Assembly: GCA_963667005.1 (NCBI GenBank)
Contig: OY762937.1
Span: 682,001-746,000, forward strand
Direction of reading: 5' to 3'
Length of the DNA stretch: 64,000 bases
Source of the DNA: G963662605 sp963667005
GTDB taxonomy: Bacteria > Bacteroidota > Ignavibacteria > Ignavibacteriales > Ignavibacteriaceae
The notes beneath the pieces are model-generated. The model ran no database searches, was not told where the DNA came from, and saw nothing but the letters and a program-made list of their open reading frames with translations. A program made the translations under genes and the position numbers. Shown here piece by piece: positions 53,420 to 61,007 of this stretch (the first letter of the stretch is position 1; each line of letters starts with the position of its first letter).

Positions 53420-54925
53420 GTGTCGAACGAAGCAATTTATAAAAAAGCTAAAAACTTATCGTCCCCGTTAAACTATTCCTCCGGAGAAGCCGCAATAATA
53501 TTGGCGGCCGGACACGGGAAAAGAATCAAATCACACCGCTCCAAAATGCTTCATACAATTTGGGGCGTTACCACGGTTGAGCGCGTTTTTAATGCATGCA
53601 GCAAAGCCATTCCTAAATTGAACTCCGTTGTTGTTGTCGGCATTAAAGCCGAAGATGTGATGGATGTATTCGGCAAGAAAGAGCGCACCGCGTTTGCCTT
53701 TCAAGAAGAACAAAAAGGCACCGGACATGCAGTACAGGTTGGATTAAAGGAATTAGGTAAAAAAGGATTCAAAGGAACGATTTACGTCCTTCCCGGTGAT
53801 ATGGGACTTATTGATGCTGAAACTATTGCAGCTTTTAAAGCAAGCTTCAAAAAATCCAAAAGCGATATGATGGTTCTTACAGGCATATTTGAAGGCGAGC
53901 CAAAACAAAACGCTTATGGAAGAATCATCCGCGTTAAGGAATTTGATGTTACCGGCAAACCATCCGGGAAAGACCACAACAACGTTATCGAAATTATCGA
54001 GCACAAAGACATCCTTGCACTCAGTGAAAACGAAGTTCATGTCTTGACCTATAAAAACAGAAAATACTCCTATACAAAAAAAGAACTTCTTGAAATTCCC
54101 GAATACAACTCCGGAGTGTACGCGTTCGACTATAAAAAACTGAACGAGCTGGTTTACAAGCTCTCATCAAACAACGCTCAAAAAGAAGTTTATATCACCG
54201 ATCTTATTGGTGCCTTCAATAAAAAAGGCTATACGGTCAGCGCGTCGAGTCCCGAGAAAGAATATGTTGTTATGGGATTCAATGACAAAGCCGTTTTAAA
54301 GGAAATGGAAGGCATCTACCGTAAAAATATTTACGACAAGCTGAAGAACCTTATCGAAATTGATGATCCTGATGATTTCTATATTGATGATGCGATTGTT
54401 GAAAGAATCATCGCGCTTGATAAGAAAGGCGAGCCTTCGGATATTAAAATCGGTAAGGGCGCATATATCGGCAAAGGCGTTAAGCTCAATTTCAATATCG
54501 AACTCAAAAAGAATGTATTTCTTGATGGAAACGTTCAATTGGGCAAAAATGTTGTTATTTGGGAAAACGCACACATCTCATGTTTCCCCAACCAGCAGCT
54601 GATTATCGGGGATAACGTTGAAATACTCTGGGGTGATATTATTAAAGGCGATATCGTTATCGGGGAAAATTCGCGCATAGAATCAAGTGTTAACATGACC
54701 GGCAGCAATGAATTCCCATTGCGAATCGGTAAAAACGTTTTGATTAAAGGAACAAGCTATGTGTTCGGATCAATTATCGAAGATAATATATATATTGAAC
54801 ACAGCGTTCTGATAAAGAAAAGAGTTAATTCTCTCGTTAAACGGAACGGTGATATACAGCGCATCCGTTTCTACCTGCCGATGCCGTCGGGCATTGATGC
54901 AGTTGAGCATTTAGATACTAAATAA
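53420..54925 (+). CDS. GlmU-like nucleotidyltransferase fused to a beta-helix domain
   Basis: 501 aa from a GTG start (GAGG seven bases upstream). N-terminal NTP-transferase: AIILAAGHGKRIKS and SKMLHTIWG, QKGTGHAVQVG, IYVLPGDMG, and NSGVYAF. After ~270 residues comes a left-handed beta-helix with hexapeptide repeats (IGKGAYIGKGVKLN, VQLGKNVVIWENAHIS, IIGDNVEI, IVIGENSRI). GlmU's acetyltransferase signature residues near its C-terminus are not seen, and the sequence ends IQRIRFYLPMPSGIDAVEHL, so it may be a uridylyl- or other sugar-nucleotide synthase without acetyltransferase activity. A HAD phosphatase follows by 23 bases. Confidence 0.75.
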   Translation: MSNEAIYKKAKNLSSPLNYSSGEAAIILAAGHGKRIKSHRSKMLHTIWGVTTVERVFNACSKAIPKLNSVVVVGIKAEDVMDVFGKKERTAFAFQEEQKGTGHAVQVGLKELGKKGFKGTIYVLPGDMGLIDAETIAAFKASFKKSKSDMMVLTGIFEGEPKQNAYGRIIRVKEFDVTGKPSGKDHNNVIEIIEHKDILALSENEVHVLTYKNRKYSYTKKELLEIPEYNSGVYAFDYKKLNELVYKLSSNNAQKEVYITDLIGAFNKKGYTVSASSPEKEYVVMGFNDKAVLKEMEGIYRKNIYDKLKNLIEIDDPDDFYIDDAIVERIIALDKKGEPSDIKIGKGAYIGKGVKLNFNIELKKNVFLDGNVQLGKNVVIWENAHISCFPNQQLIIGDNVEILWGDIIKGDIVIGENSRIESSVNMTGSNEFPLRIGKNVLIKGTSYVFGSIIEDNIYIEHSVLIKKRVNSLVKRNGDIQRIRFYLPMPSGIDAVEHLDTK

Positions 54926-54948
54926 TAATAAGATAATATAAAGACCAT

Positions 54949-55596
54949 ATGATTAAAGCTATTTTATTCGATCTTGACGGTGTAATTGTTGATTCTCTTC
55001 ATTATCACTACCTCGCCTGGGATCAGATGTTTCAGAAATACGGAAGTAATGTTACCGAGGAAAGTGTTTTATTAACGGAAGGCATGAATTCATTCGAGAT
55101 TCTTCCGCTTATGCTTCAACAAACGGGTGTTGATCTTCCTGTTGAAGAGCACAATAAATTTATCGAAGACAAAAGAAGTCTCTTCCGCCAAATTGCAAAA
55201 CTGTCGTATTACCCGAACGCGTTTGAGACAATTGCCGAACTCCGCAAACGCGGTTATATGACTGCTCTTGTTACGGCATGCGCCCGCAAGAACATGGAAA
55301 AGTCGGTTGATTTGGAAAGACAGAAGTTGTTTGATTTCATTATCAGCGGCGATGATGTAAAGCGCGCAAAACCTAGTCCTGATCCGTATCTAACAGCGCA
55401 AAAAACTTTGGGTGTTGATGTGTCGGAATGCATAGTTATTGAAAACGCTCCACTTGGAGTCGAATCAGCAAAGAATGCAGGCATGATTTGTATCGCAGTT
55501 GAGTCAACACTCGGCAGAGAGTATCTGCAAAAGGCTGATTTCATAGTAAACGAGATTCAGGAAATCACCGGCTTCTTCCCCATTCTCAAAAGATAA
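54949..55596 (+). CDS. HAD-superfamily phosphatase / beta-phosphoglucomutase-like
   Basis: 215 aa. FDLDGVIVDSLHYHYLAWD (motif I with both Asp), LVTACARK (motif II Thr), RAKPSPDPYLTAQK (motif III Lys) and IVIENAPLGVESAKNAG (motif IV acid). The helical cap after motif I is typical of beta-phosphoglucomutase and phosphoglycolate-type enzymes. It ends with a terminator. With the upstream nucleotidyltransferase it could act in sugar-phosphate to sugar-nucleotide conversion (inference). Confidence 0.82.
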   Translation: MIKAILFDLDGVIVDSLHYHYLAWDQMFQKYGSNVTEESVLLTEGMNSFEILPLMLQQTGVDLPVEEHNKFIEDKRSLFRQIAKLSYYPNAFETIAELRKRGYMTALVTACARKNMEKSVDLERQKLFDFIISGDDVKRAKPSPDPYLTAQKTLGVDVSECIVIENAPLGVESAKNAGMICIAVESTLGREYLQKADFIVNEIQEITGFFPILKR

Positions 55597-55604
55597 CAAA
55601 ATTA

Positions 55605-55628
55605 AACCCCGGTTCGTCCGGGGTTTTT
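55605..55628 (+). terminator. rho-independent terminator after the HAD gene
   Basis: AACCCCGG / CCGGGGTT with loop TTCGT, followed by six further T residues. Confidence 0.92.
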
Positions 55629-55633
55629 TTCTG

Positions 55634-55665
55634 ATTCTCGCCAAGGCGCAAAGCCGCCAATAATA
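55634..55665 (+). repeat. CGCCAAGGCGC-type repeat, left copy
   Basis: ATTCTCGCCAAGGCGCAAAG then CCGCCAATAATA. The inverted partner GCGCCTTTGCGTCTTTGCGC is at 55829-55858; together they bracket about 160 bases of AT-rich sequence without a gene. Confidence 0.55.
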
Positions 55666-55828
55666 TTTTTTAATCCGCTTTATTGTAAGCTTATCAGTAT
55701 GGTAATGTATTACCTGATAATAGTAAAATGATAGGGATAACTTCCTATGCGTCAGAGGTATGCTTTAAGAGCATCGTAGCTAATTTTCACAACAAATATT
55801 CAACGAAAACACTTATTAATAAAAATTG

Positions 55829-55858
55829 TTTGCGCCTTTGCGTCTTTGCGCGAATTTT
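55829..55858 (-). repeat. CGCAAAG-type repeat, right (inverted) copy
   Basis: TTTGCGCCTTTGCGTCTTTG then CGCGAATTT. On the minus strand it reads as the same word as 31071-31099. Confidence 0.55.
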
Positions 55859-55870
55859 TCTACAGTCGAA

Positions 55871-56485
55871 TTATTTCCGGCCGAAGTCTGCCGGTATTTC
55901 TCCCCACAAATCCGTCTGCCATTTAAATATTTTATTTTCGTACGTGTTTTCCTGAAGCCACTTTTCGGCACGCCGTATTTTGTCAAACAACATTGCGTTT
56001 TTGGAGTTGGGGACAAGCTTTGTTTTGCATGCTTTTTTCTCGACCCAGATCATTGCATTTGCGGAATCCGTGTATATAGTTTTAGTGCTGTTCTGTTTTT
56101 TCAACAACGCGAGTGCATGAACCACAGCAAGAAACTCTCCGATATTATTCGTGCCTTCGGGAAAGGGTCCGCAATGAAAAAGAACTTCGCGGGTGTTAAA
56201 CCAGACTCCTCGGTATTCCATTATACCCGGATTACCGGAACATGCTGCGTCGACACACAAGGCATCTTTCACAATGGCGATGCCTTTTATTTTTTCATCC
56301 TGCTGCCGCCGGTAAAAAGTCCTCTTGTCCGTGCCGTTGAATGCCGCCTGTGCATCATGAAGTGATTCATATGACTTATACCGGGCATCAGGGAAGCCGT
56401 CTATCTGCTGTTTGCATTCCGGCCATGAGTAATATATACCGGGAGTTCTTCCCTTCCAAACAACGTAGAATTTTACCGGTTTCAT
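55871..56485 (-). CDS. rnhA: ribonuclease HI with N-terminal viroplasmin-type domain
   Basis: 204 aa. Residues 1-45 (FYVVWKGRTPGIYYSWPEC, then AQAAFNG) are the double-stranded-RNA/hybrid-binding domain also seen in caulimovirus viroplasmin and eukaryotic RNase H1. The catalytic domain has ACSGNPGIMEYRGV, NNIGEFLAVVHALALLK (Glu), IYTDSANAMIW (Asp) and the C-terminal ADFGRK (Asp). Degrades RNA in RNA-DNA hybrids. It starts immediately after the hydrolase stop (TAA then ATG), so the two are coupled. Confidence 0.9.
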   Translation of the reverse strand: MKPVKFYVVWKGRTPGIYYSWPECKQQIDGFPDARYKSYESLHDAQAAFNGTDKRTFYRRQQDEKIKGIAIVKDALCVDAACSGNPGIMEYRGVWFNTREVLFHCGPFPEGTNNIGEFLAVVHALALLKKQNSTKTIYTDSANAMIWVEKKACKTKLVPNSKNAMLFDKIRRAEKWLQENTYENKIFKWQTDLWGEIPADFGRK

Positions 56486-57268
56486 TTATGCCTTTAAGAA
56501 TGAAATGATTGCTTCGTTTGTATATGCCGGATTTTCAAGCGGAGCTATATGTCCCGCCTCGGGCACAATAACCAGTTCACCGCCGGGAATATTTGCCGCC
56601 ATAGCCATCATTCCCGTAACCGGAGTAATGGCATCCTGCTCACCGCAAATTAACAGAGAGGGTATGTTGAGATTCCTGAGCACATGAGTTGTATCAGTGC
56701 GGGTCATGATTGCGAGCAGACAGCCTCTGATTCCTGCGACGCTGTTCTTTTTCCATTCGGAAAGCAGTTCCGTGTATTCAACACCCATCTTCGCAATGTT
56801 CGGTTGATAAACACAGGTCGGGATGAATGACGAAACAAAGGCATCATTCCCCTCATCAGCTGCACGCTTAATATTTTTTGCGCGGGCTATTTTCGCATTG
56901 TTATCATCCGCTTCAGAGCGAGAATCGCAGATGATTATTTTTTCAAAACGTTCGGGAGCGCGTTCATACGCGCGTAAAAGAAGATAGCCGCCCATTGACA
57001 GGCCGCAAGCGGAAAATTTATCAACCTCTAATCCGTCAAGCACGGCAAAAAAATCATCAACGAATGATTCCATTGTATATTGGCCGTCACCCGGCAATGA
57101 ATTACCTATACCATGCAGATCATAGGTAATGCAATAGTGACTATCTTGCAACGCTTCAACCTGATGCTTCCACATGTTTGCATTCATAGGAAATCCGTGG
57201 ACAAAAATTATCGCCGGATTCTTTTTCGAGCCGTGTTCATAAACGGCAATGTCATGTATTCTTTTCAT
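56486..57268 (-). CDS. alpha/beta hydrolase
   Basis: 260 aa. IFVHGFPMNANMWKHQ (oxyanion), nucleophile Ser in ACGLSMGGYLLLRA, the acid in LICGEQDAITPV, and His in VPEAGHIAPLENP. No leader, so cytoplasmic. Resembles small carboxylesterases and lactonases; substrate unknown. Adjacent RNase H on the same strand suggests only co-transcription, not a shared role. Confidence 0.85.
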   Translation of the reverse strand: MKRIHDIAVYEHGSKKNPAIIFVHGFPMNANMWKHQVEALQDSHYCITYDLHGIGNSLPGDGQYTMESFVDDFFAVLDGLEVDKFSACGLSMGGYLLLRAYERAPERFEKIIICDSRSEADDNNAKIARAKNIKRAADEGNDAFVSSFIPTCVYQPNIAKMGVEYTELLSEWKKNSVAGIRGCLLAIMTRTDTTHVLRNLNIPSLLICGEQDAITPVTGMMAMAANIPGGELVIVPEAGHIAPLENPAYTNEAIISFLKA

Positions 57269-57290
57269 AAATATTTCCTTGTGTGCAGGG

Positions 57291-58739
57291 CTATTTTTCT
57301 GCTTCGAGTTTTTTAATCATCTTGTTTGCATAATTATTATGCGGATCAACCTTTGTGGCTCTGATAAATGCTTTAAGCGCAAGTCCCTTGTTGCCATCCT
57401 TCAAATACGCATCCGCTAACCCGATATACGGATTAAGCGAGTTTGGATTTTGTTCAGTACAGTACGAGTATATGACAATTGCATCTCGCTGGCGGTTAAC
57501 ACGCATAAGGTCGTCGCCGCAGAGTAATATCTCGCTTTCACCCGAGGTATAATATTTAGATGAGTCCGCTATAATTGTTTTAAGGGTTTTTAATGCGGCA
57601 TCTGCTCCACTTGCAAGCGCAACGCCGAGCAATCTGTCGGAAAGCGGCTTTTTAACCTGAGGAATTGTATCTGCAAGTACGGTCTCTATAAATGTAATAG
57701 CGGGATTATCATTAAAACGATCTTTTGCATTGATAAGATACACCGAAACAATTTTTTCTTTCGGCATGATAATAAGCTGCGTTGTGAATCCCGTGCCGCC
57801 GCCGATATGCCCGAACATAAACCGCTTGTGCGAGTCGTACCACATAGTAACACCAAGTCCGTATGAACGCGTCTGTCCGTTTTTCAATTTCAACTGTTCG
57901 TACATGGTGTCAATGTACCGTTTGCTTATTAGGTCCCCCTGGAGCAGTTTATTGCCGAATGAAAGCATATCCTCAACGGTAGACATGATTCCCCCGCCAG
58001 GATATTTGATGGAGAGATCGGCTAACGGCGCATTTTCCATTTCCCGGTAATCATTTTTAACGTATCCTTTTACGCGGTGCCGAATAATATTCCGGTAATC
58101 ATCAAAAAAGGTTGACTTCATTCCGGCTTTTTCAAAAATATTTTTCTGCATATAGTTCGGGTACAACATGCCTGTCACGTTCTCAATCACTGCGGCCAGA
58201 AACGTATACGCAAGCGATGAGTACAGATAGTTTGTACCGGGTTCAAACATTAATGAGTCCGGGGACAAATAGTATACAACGTCTTTAACTGAGTTGAAAT
58301 GCGTCTTGCTGTCGAACTCGCCATCCTTGTAAGCACGCAGGCCGGAAGTGTGTTGTAAAACCTGCCGTATGGTAAAATTCCATTTCTTTTTCGGATAATA
58401 AGAAACATACTTTCTAACATCATCATCAAGACTTATTTTTTTTGCTTCCACCAATTGGAGAATTGCAACAGCTGTGATCATTTTGGATATTGAGGCAAGG
58501 CGATACACCGACTGTGAAGGATGTACCGGTTCCGGATTCTCCAAGTCAATACTTCCGCTTCCGCCCATCCACACGATTTTTCCATCACGACTAATACCAC
58601 CAGCAATCGAGGGAATATTTTTGTATTCTCTAAACTGCCGGACATAATTATTCAACAGAGAATCCGCACCGGGATTATGTGCGAATAAACTCATGGAGGC
58701 TAGAAGAAACAAGAAGAGTATACTTCGGAAAGTTGTCAT
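57291..58739 (-). CDS. class C beta-lactamase-like serine hydrolase with C-terminal TPR
   Basis: Start ATG 58739; the upstream residues begin with TTG. 482 aa. Signal peptide FRSILFLFLLASMSLFA, then a beta-lactamase/transpeptidase domain: SxxK in YRLASISKMITAVAIL, Tyr in YSSLAYTFLAAVIE, HTSGL and FGHIGGGTGFTTQLI. The C-terminal ~110 residues (DSKYYTSGESEILLCGDDL and KGLALKAFIRATKVDP) look like two TPR repeats, an unusual addition. Periplasmic; could be an esterase, peptidase or peptidoglycan enzyme rather than an antibiotic resistance enzyme. Confidence 0.85.
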   Translation of the reverse strand: MTTFRSILFLFLLASMSLFAHNPGADSLLNNYVRQFREYKNIPSIAGGISRDGKIVWMGGSGSIDLENPEPVHPSQSVYRLASISKMITAVAILQLVEAKKISLDDDVRKYVSYYPKKKWNFTIRQVLQHTSGLRAYKDGEFDSKTHFNSVKDVVYYLSPDSLMFEPGTNYLYSSLAYTFLAAVIENVTGMLYPNYMQKNIFEKAGMKSTFFDDYRNIIRHRVKGYVKNDYREMENAPLADLSIKYPGGGIMSTVEDMLSFGNKLLQGDLISKRYIDTMYEQLKLKNGQTRSYGLGVTMWYDSHKRFMFGHIGGGTGFTTQLIIMPKEKIVSVYLINAKDRFNDNPAITFIETVLADTIPQVKKPLSDRLLGVALASGADAALKTLKTIIADSSKYYTSGESEILLCGDDLMRVNRQRDAIVIYSYCTEQNPNSLNPYIGLADAYLKDGNKGLALKAFIRATKVDPHNNYANKMIKKLEAEK

Positions 58740-59234
58740 TTCATGCAATCATTAATTCATTGTACAAAAATAACGAATTGATTCAGGGCGGCAAAAATTG
58801 TGTACATTTTTCTGCACTCCGGATTTCAGCCCAAATGATATTTTGTCTGTCATTCCGGAAAATCTGTCGTGGCAATCCTCTTTAAAGTTGAAACATATTT
58901 CCGACAGATTTATCCGGAATCCAGTTCGAGAAATTTCAACATGAGGAATCCTTCTTTGAAGTTATCTTTCGAATTTTTTGAATAAAACCATGCGTTTAAC
59001 ACTTGGAATCGCCATCTGTAAATATTTTCAATAAAACCATACCCACTCCTTTCAGTTCTGGTTTCCGGATAAATCTGCCGAATTAGATTCAAGCCTATTC
59101 GATTTTTTCCCGGCAGATTTTCCGGAATGACAATCTATACTCATTGTATCTGATGGTCGGTAATTGAACTATTCTGCTAATCAAATGTTAGCTACATTAG
59201 ATAGAAATTGATACAATTGACAGGAATATTTGAT
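58740..59234. other. 495-base gap with a nested inverted-repeat block
   Basis: No gene. The block 58848-59132 is described separately; outside it the sequence is AT-rich (promoter side of the divergent hydrolase and DHFR-like genes). Two words AATAAAACCAT recur at 58981 and 59030. Confidence 0.55.
58848..59132. repeat. two TGTCATTCCGG units in inverted orientation
   Basis: Outer arms match 21 of 22 (58848-58869 and 59111-59132). Inner arms match 22 of 26 (58902-58927 and 59055-59080). Each half is itself a hairpin: CCGGAAAATCTGTCG with CGACAGATTTATCCGG on the left, CCGGATAAATCTGCCG with CGGCAGATTTTCCGG on the right. The T-A pair in the left stem is C-G in the right stem. Confidence 0.85.
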
Positions 59235-59885
59235 ATGAGTAAACTTAAGGTTTTATGTTTCAGTGTCTCGATAGACGGTTTTGGGGCAGGACTTAACCAA
59301 AGTCTGGAAAATCCGATGGGCGTTGACGGCATGGCTTTACACAACTGGGTTTTTCCCACTAAATCATTTCAGGCAATGCATGGCGATCCTCAAGCAGAAG
59401 GAACCACGGGTATTGATAATGATTTTGCCTCTAAAGGTTTTGAAAACATAGGCGCCTGGATATTGGGACGCAATATGTACGGCCCTATCCGCGGCCCATG
59501 GAATGATGATTCTTGGAAAGGTTGGTGGGGCGATAATCCTCCTTATCACACACCGGTTTATATTTTGACTCATTACCCGCATGCCCCTATCGAAATGGAA
59601 GGCGGCACAACATTTCACTTTGTTACCGGCGGAATTCATGAGGCGCTGGAAATGGCAAAAAAGAGCGCCAAAGGAAAAGACATCCGTCTAGGCGGCGGAG
59701 TTGACACCGTCCGGCAATATTTGCAGGCTCAGCTTGTTGACGAAATGCACATAGCAATGGGACCCGTAATGCTTGGCAAAGGCGAAAACTTGTGGCGGGA
59801 CCTGGACCTGAACAAACTCGGTTACGAATGCACTCAATTCGTGCCTTCGGAGTCGGCAGTGCATATGGTCTTTAAGCGCAAATAG
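59235..59885 (+). CDS. dihydrofolate reductase-family (RibD C-terminal-like) protein
   Basis: Start ATG 59235 (AGGA nine bases upstream; the longer frame opens with TTG). 216 aa. LKVLCFSVSIDGFGAGLN is the first strand of the fold, AWILGRNMYGPIRGPW and PVYILTHYPHAPIEM the cofactor and loop regions, and KDIRLGGGVDTVRQYLQAQLVDEMHIAMGPVMLGKGENLW the typical C-terminal part. Cytoplasmic NADPH-dependent reductase of the riboflavin/uncharacterised group; not a true DHFR by its length and lack of folate-site residues. Substrate unknown. Confidence 0.85.
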   Translation: MSKLKVLCFSVSIDGFGAGLNQSLENPMGVDGMALHNWVFPTKSFQAMHGDPQAEGTTGIDNDFASKGFENIGAWILGRNMYGPIRGPWNDDSWKGWWGDNPPYHTPVYILTHYPHAPIEMEGGTTFHFVTGGIHEALEMAKKSAKGKDIRLGGGVDTVRQYLQAQLVDEMHIAMGPVMLGKGENLWRDLDLNKLGYECTQFVPSESAVHMVFKRK

Positions 59886-59907
59886 CGAAGCCGACTATAC
59901 AAATGCC

Positions 59908-59965
59908 ACGCCGTAAACCCTCCAGAGGGGGGCAGGCTTTCGTGGTTATTAATAACTCCACCGTT
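59908..59965. repeat. repeat with TTATTAATAA core, reversed copy
   Basis: CGTGGTTATTAATAACTCC (59941-59959) is the reverse complement of 29374-29392. Flanked by CCACGCCGTAAACCC on the left and a hairpin CTCC-CCG/CGG-GGAG on the right, with GGGGTAGAACACTC beyond. Confidence 0.7.
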
Positions 59966-60007
59966 TACGGCGGAGAGTTTGGGGTAGAACACTCCTCTTT
60001 TTATAAG

Positions 60008-60573
60008 TGAACTCATATCCCCCTCCCCCCTTTTCTCTTAGGAAGAGAAAAGGGGGTAAAGCACAAACTATTTTGTCAATTCATGCAATGCATTGAGTAC
60101 TTTTGGCAATTCCTGCAATACTTCTTCGTTAGTAAATCGAACGACTGTAATTCCTTTTTTATTCAGCCATTTTGTGCGCTCTTCATCTGCCAGTACATGA
60201 TATTTATGAATCTCACCATCTAATTCTATGGCTAATTTGCATTCAGAGCAATATAAGTCCAGGACGAAAAATGATTCGCCCGTTTCATATTCGTAGAATA
60301 TCGGATATTGCCGGTGAAATTTTCGATTGTTTAACTTACGCCCCTGGACACAAAACCACAGCACTCCCTCAGCAAATGTCTGCCTTTTTCTTAAATCCCT
60401 GCAGTACTGTTTGGCGATTTCTGTTAATTCTCTTTTAGGATAAAACATATTCCACCCCCATTGTAACCAACAACTTTATCTAACTTATATAATTATTTCC
60501 TACTCCCCTTTTCCCTTTTCAAGAGAAAAGAGCTTGTCCCGAGGCAATCGGGAGGTCGGGGGATATGAGTTCA
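60008..60573. mobile_element. 566 bp inverted-repeat element carrying a DUF559 endonuclease gene
   Basis: The ends TGAACTCATATCCCCC (60008-60023) and its exact reverse complement (60558-60573) form 16-base perfect terminal inverted repeats. Just inside, the left end has a hairpin CCCTTTTCTCTT / AAGAGAAAAGGG and the right end a hairpin CTTTTC / GAAAAG and CCCGAGGCAATCGGG. The only gene inside is DUF559 (60068-60448). Flanks read TATAAG on the left and TTATA on the right. The terminal word GAACTCA plus a C-run is shared with the 87-88 bp copies elsewhere. No transposase is seen; calling it mobile is inference. Confidence 0.55.
60068..60448 (-). CDS. DUF559 family endonuclease-like protein
   Basis: 126 aa, intact. 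DUF559 proteins resemble very-short-patch and restriction-type nucleases of the PD-(D/E)xK fold: FVLDLYCSECKLAIELDGEIHKYH carries an Asp and ExD pattern, and the C-terminal ITVVRFTNEEVLQELPKVLN is the family end. GGTGGA lies before the ATG. It lies entirely between the terminal inverted repeats at 60008 and 60573. Function is unknown; it could cut DNA at the repeat or act as an antiphage or repair nuclease. Confidence 0.85.
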   Translation of the reverse strand: MFYPKRELTEIAKQYCRDLRKRQTFAEGVLWFCVQGRKLNNRKFHRQYPIFYEYETGESFFVLDLYCSECKLAIELDGEIHKYHVLADEERTKWLNKKGITVVRFTNEEVLQELPKVLNALHELTK

Positions 60574-60614
60574 TTATATCGACAAGTACCTCACATCCTT
60601 ATTATTTTAAATTC

Positions 60615-60914
60615 TTATACTATCCTCTCTAACGGCATCTGAAACAAACGCACCTTATCATCTTCGCGAAAAGCGGATGCATTCATTTTTTCAATGTGTT
60701 CAATTAATCCGGGGAGTTTTGCCTCATCTGCGAAAGCGATCATGCGCACGAAATTATATCCGGGAAACGTTCTCGATCCAAGGTGAGGATCGGTCTTATG
60801 GCCTTTTCCCTTAACATCTTCCCATTGTGTGTAAAAATCTATTCCGCTTTCTGCGAGGAGGTTGTTGATGCGGTCGTCAAGAATGTCGTGATAAACTAAA
60901 AAAACAATTTTCAT
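60615..60914 (-). CDS. PII-like PG0541-family transporter-associated protein
   Basis: 99 aa. MKIVFLVYHDILDDRINNLL opens a ferredoxin-like alpha/beta fold, followed by a flexible loop VKGKGHKTDPHLGSRTFPGYN and FVRMIAFADEAKLPGLIEHI, as in small PII-like proteins that sit beside RND pumps (the PG0541 group). Cytoplasmic; may sense a nucleotide and control the pump. It lies downstream of the RND gene with a strong hairpin between them. The family name is my recollection, so treat it as tentative. Confidence 0.65.
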   Translation of the reverse strand: MKIVFLVYHDILDDRINNLLAESGIDFYTQWEDVKGKGHKTDPHLGSRTFPGYNFVRMIAFADEAKLPGLIEHIEKMNASAFREDDKVRLFQMPLERIV

Positions 60915-60954
60915 ATATCACCATAGAGATTTGATATGTATCGTATATAAACCG

Positions 60955-60995
60955 CTTGTAGTCCGGCGCAGTTGTCTTCTGCACCGGATTACAAG
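60955..60995. other. hairpin between the RND gene and the PII-like gene
   Basis: On the minus strand CTTGTA-TCCGG-GCAG pairs with CTGC-CCGGA-TACAAG around a seven-base loop, with three single mismatches. It lies 12 bases after the RND stop and has no T run. It could lower downstream expression or protect the upstream transcript. Confidence 0.65.
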
Positions 60996-61007
60996 TTTAA
61001 ATTTTGC

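Noticed and set aside
55826..56365. 179-residue open frame on the plus strand
   Set aside because: Antisense to RNase HI, whose catalytic residues are all present. It also begins inside a repeat.
57291..58739. antibiotic resistance gene
   Set aside because: The class C-type fold is shared with esterases and peptidases; nothing in the sequence shows beta-lactam hydrolysis.
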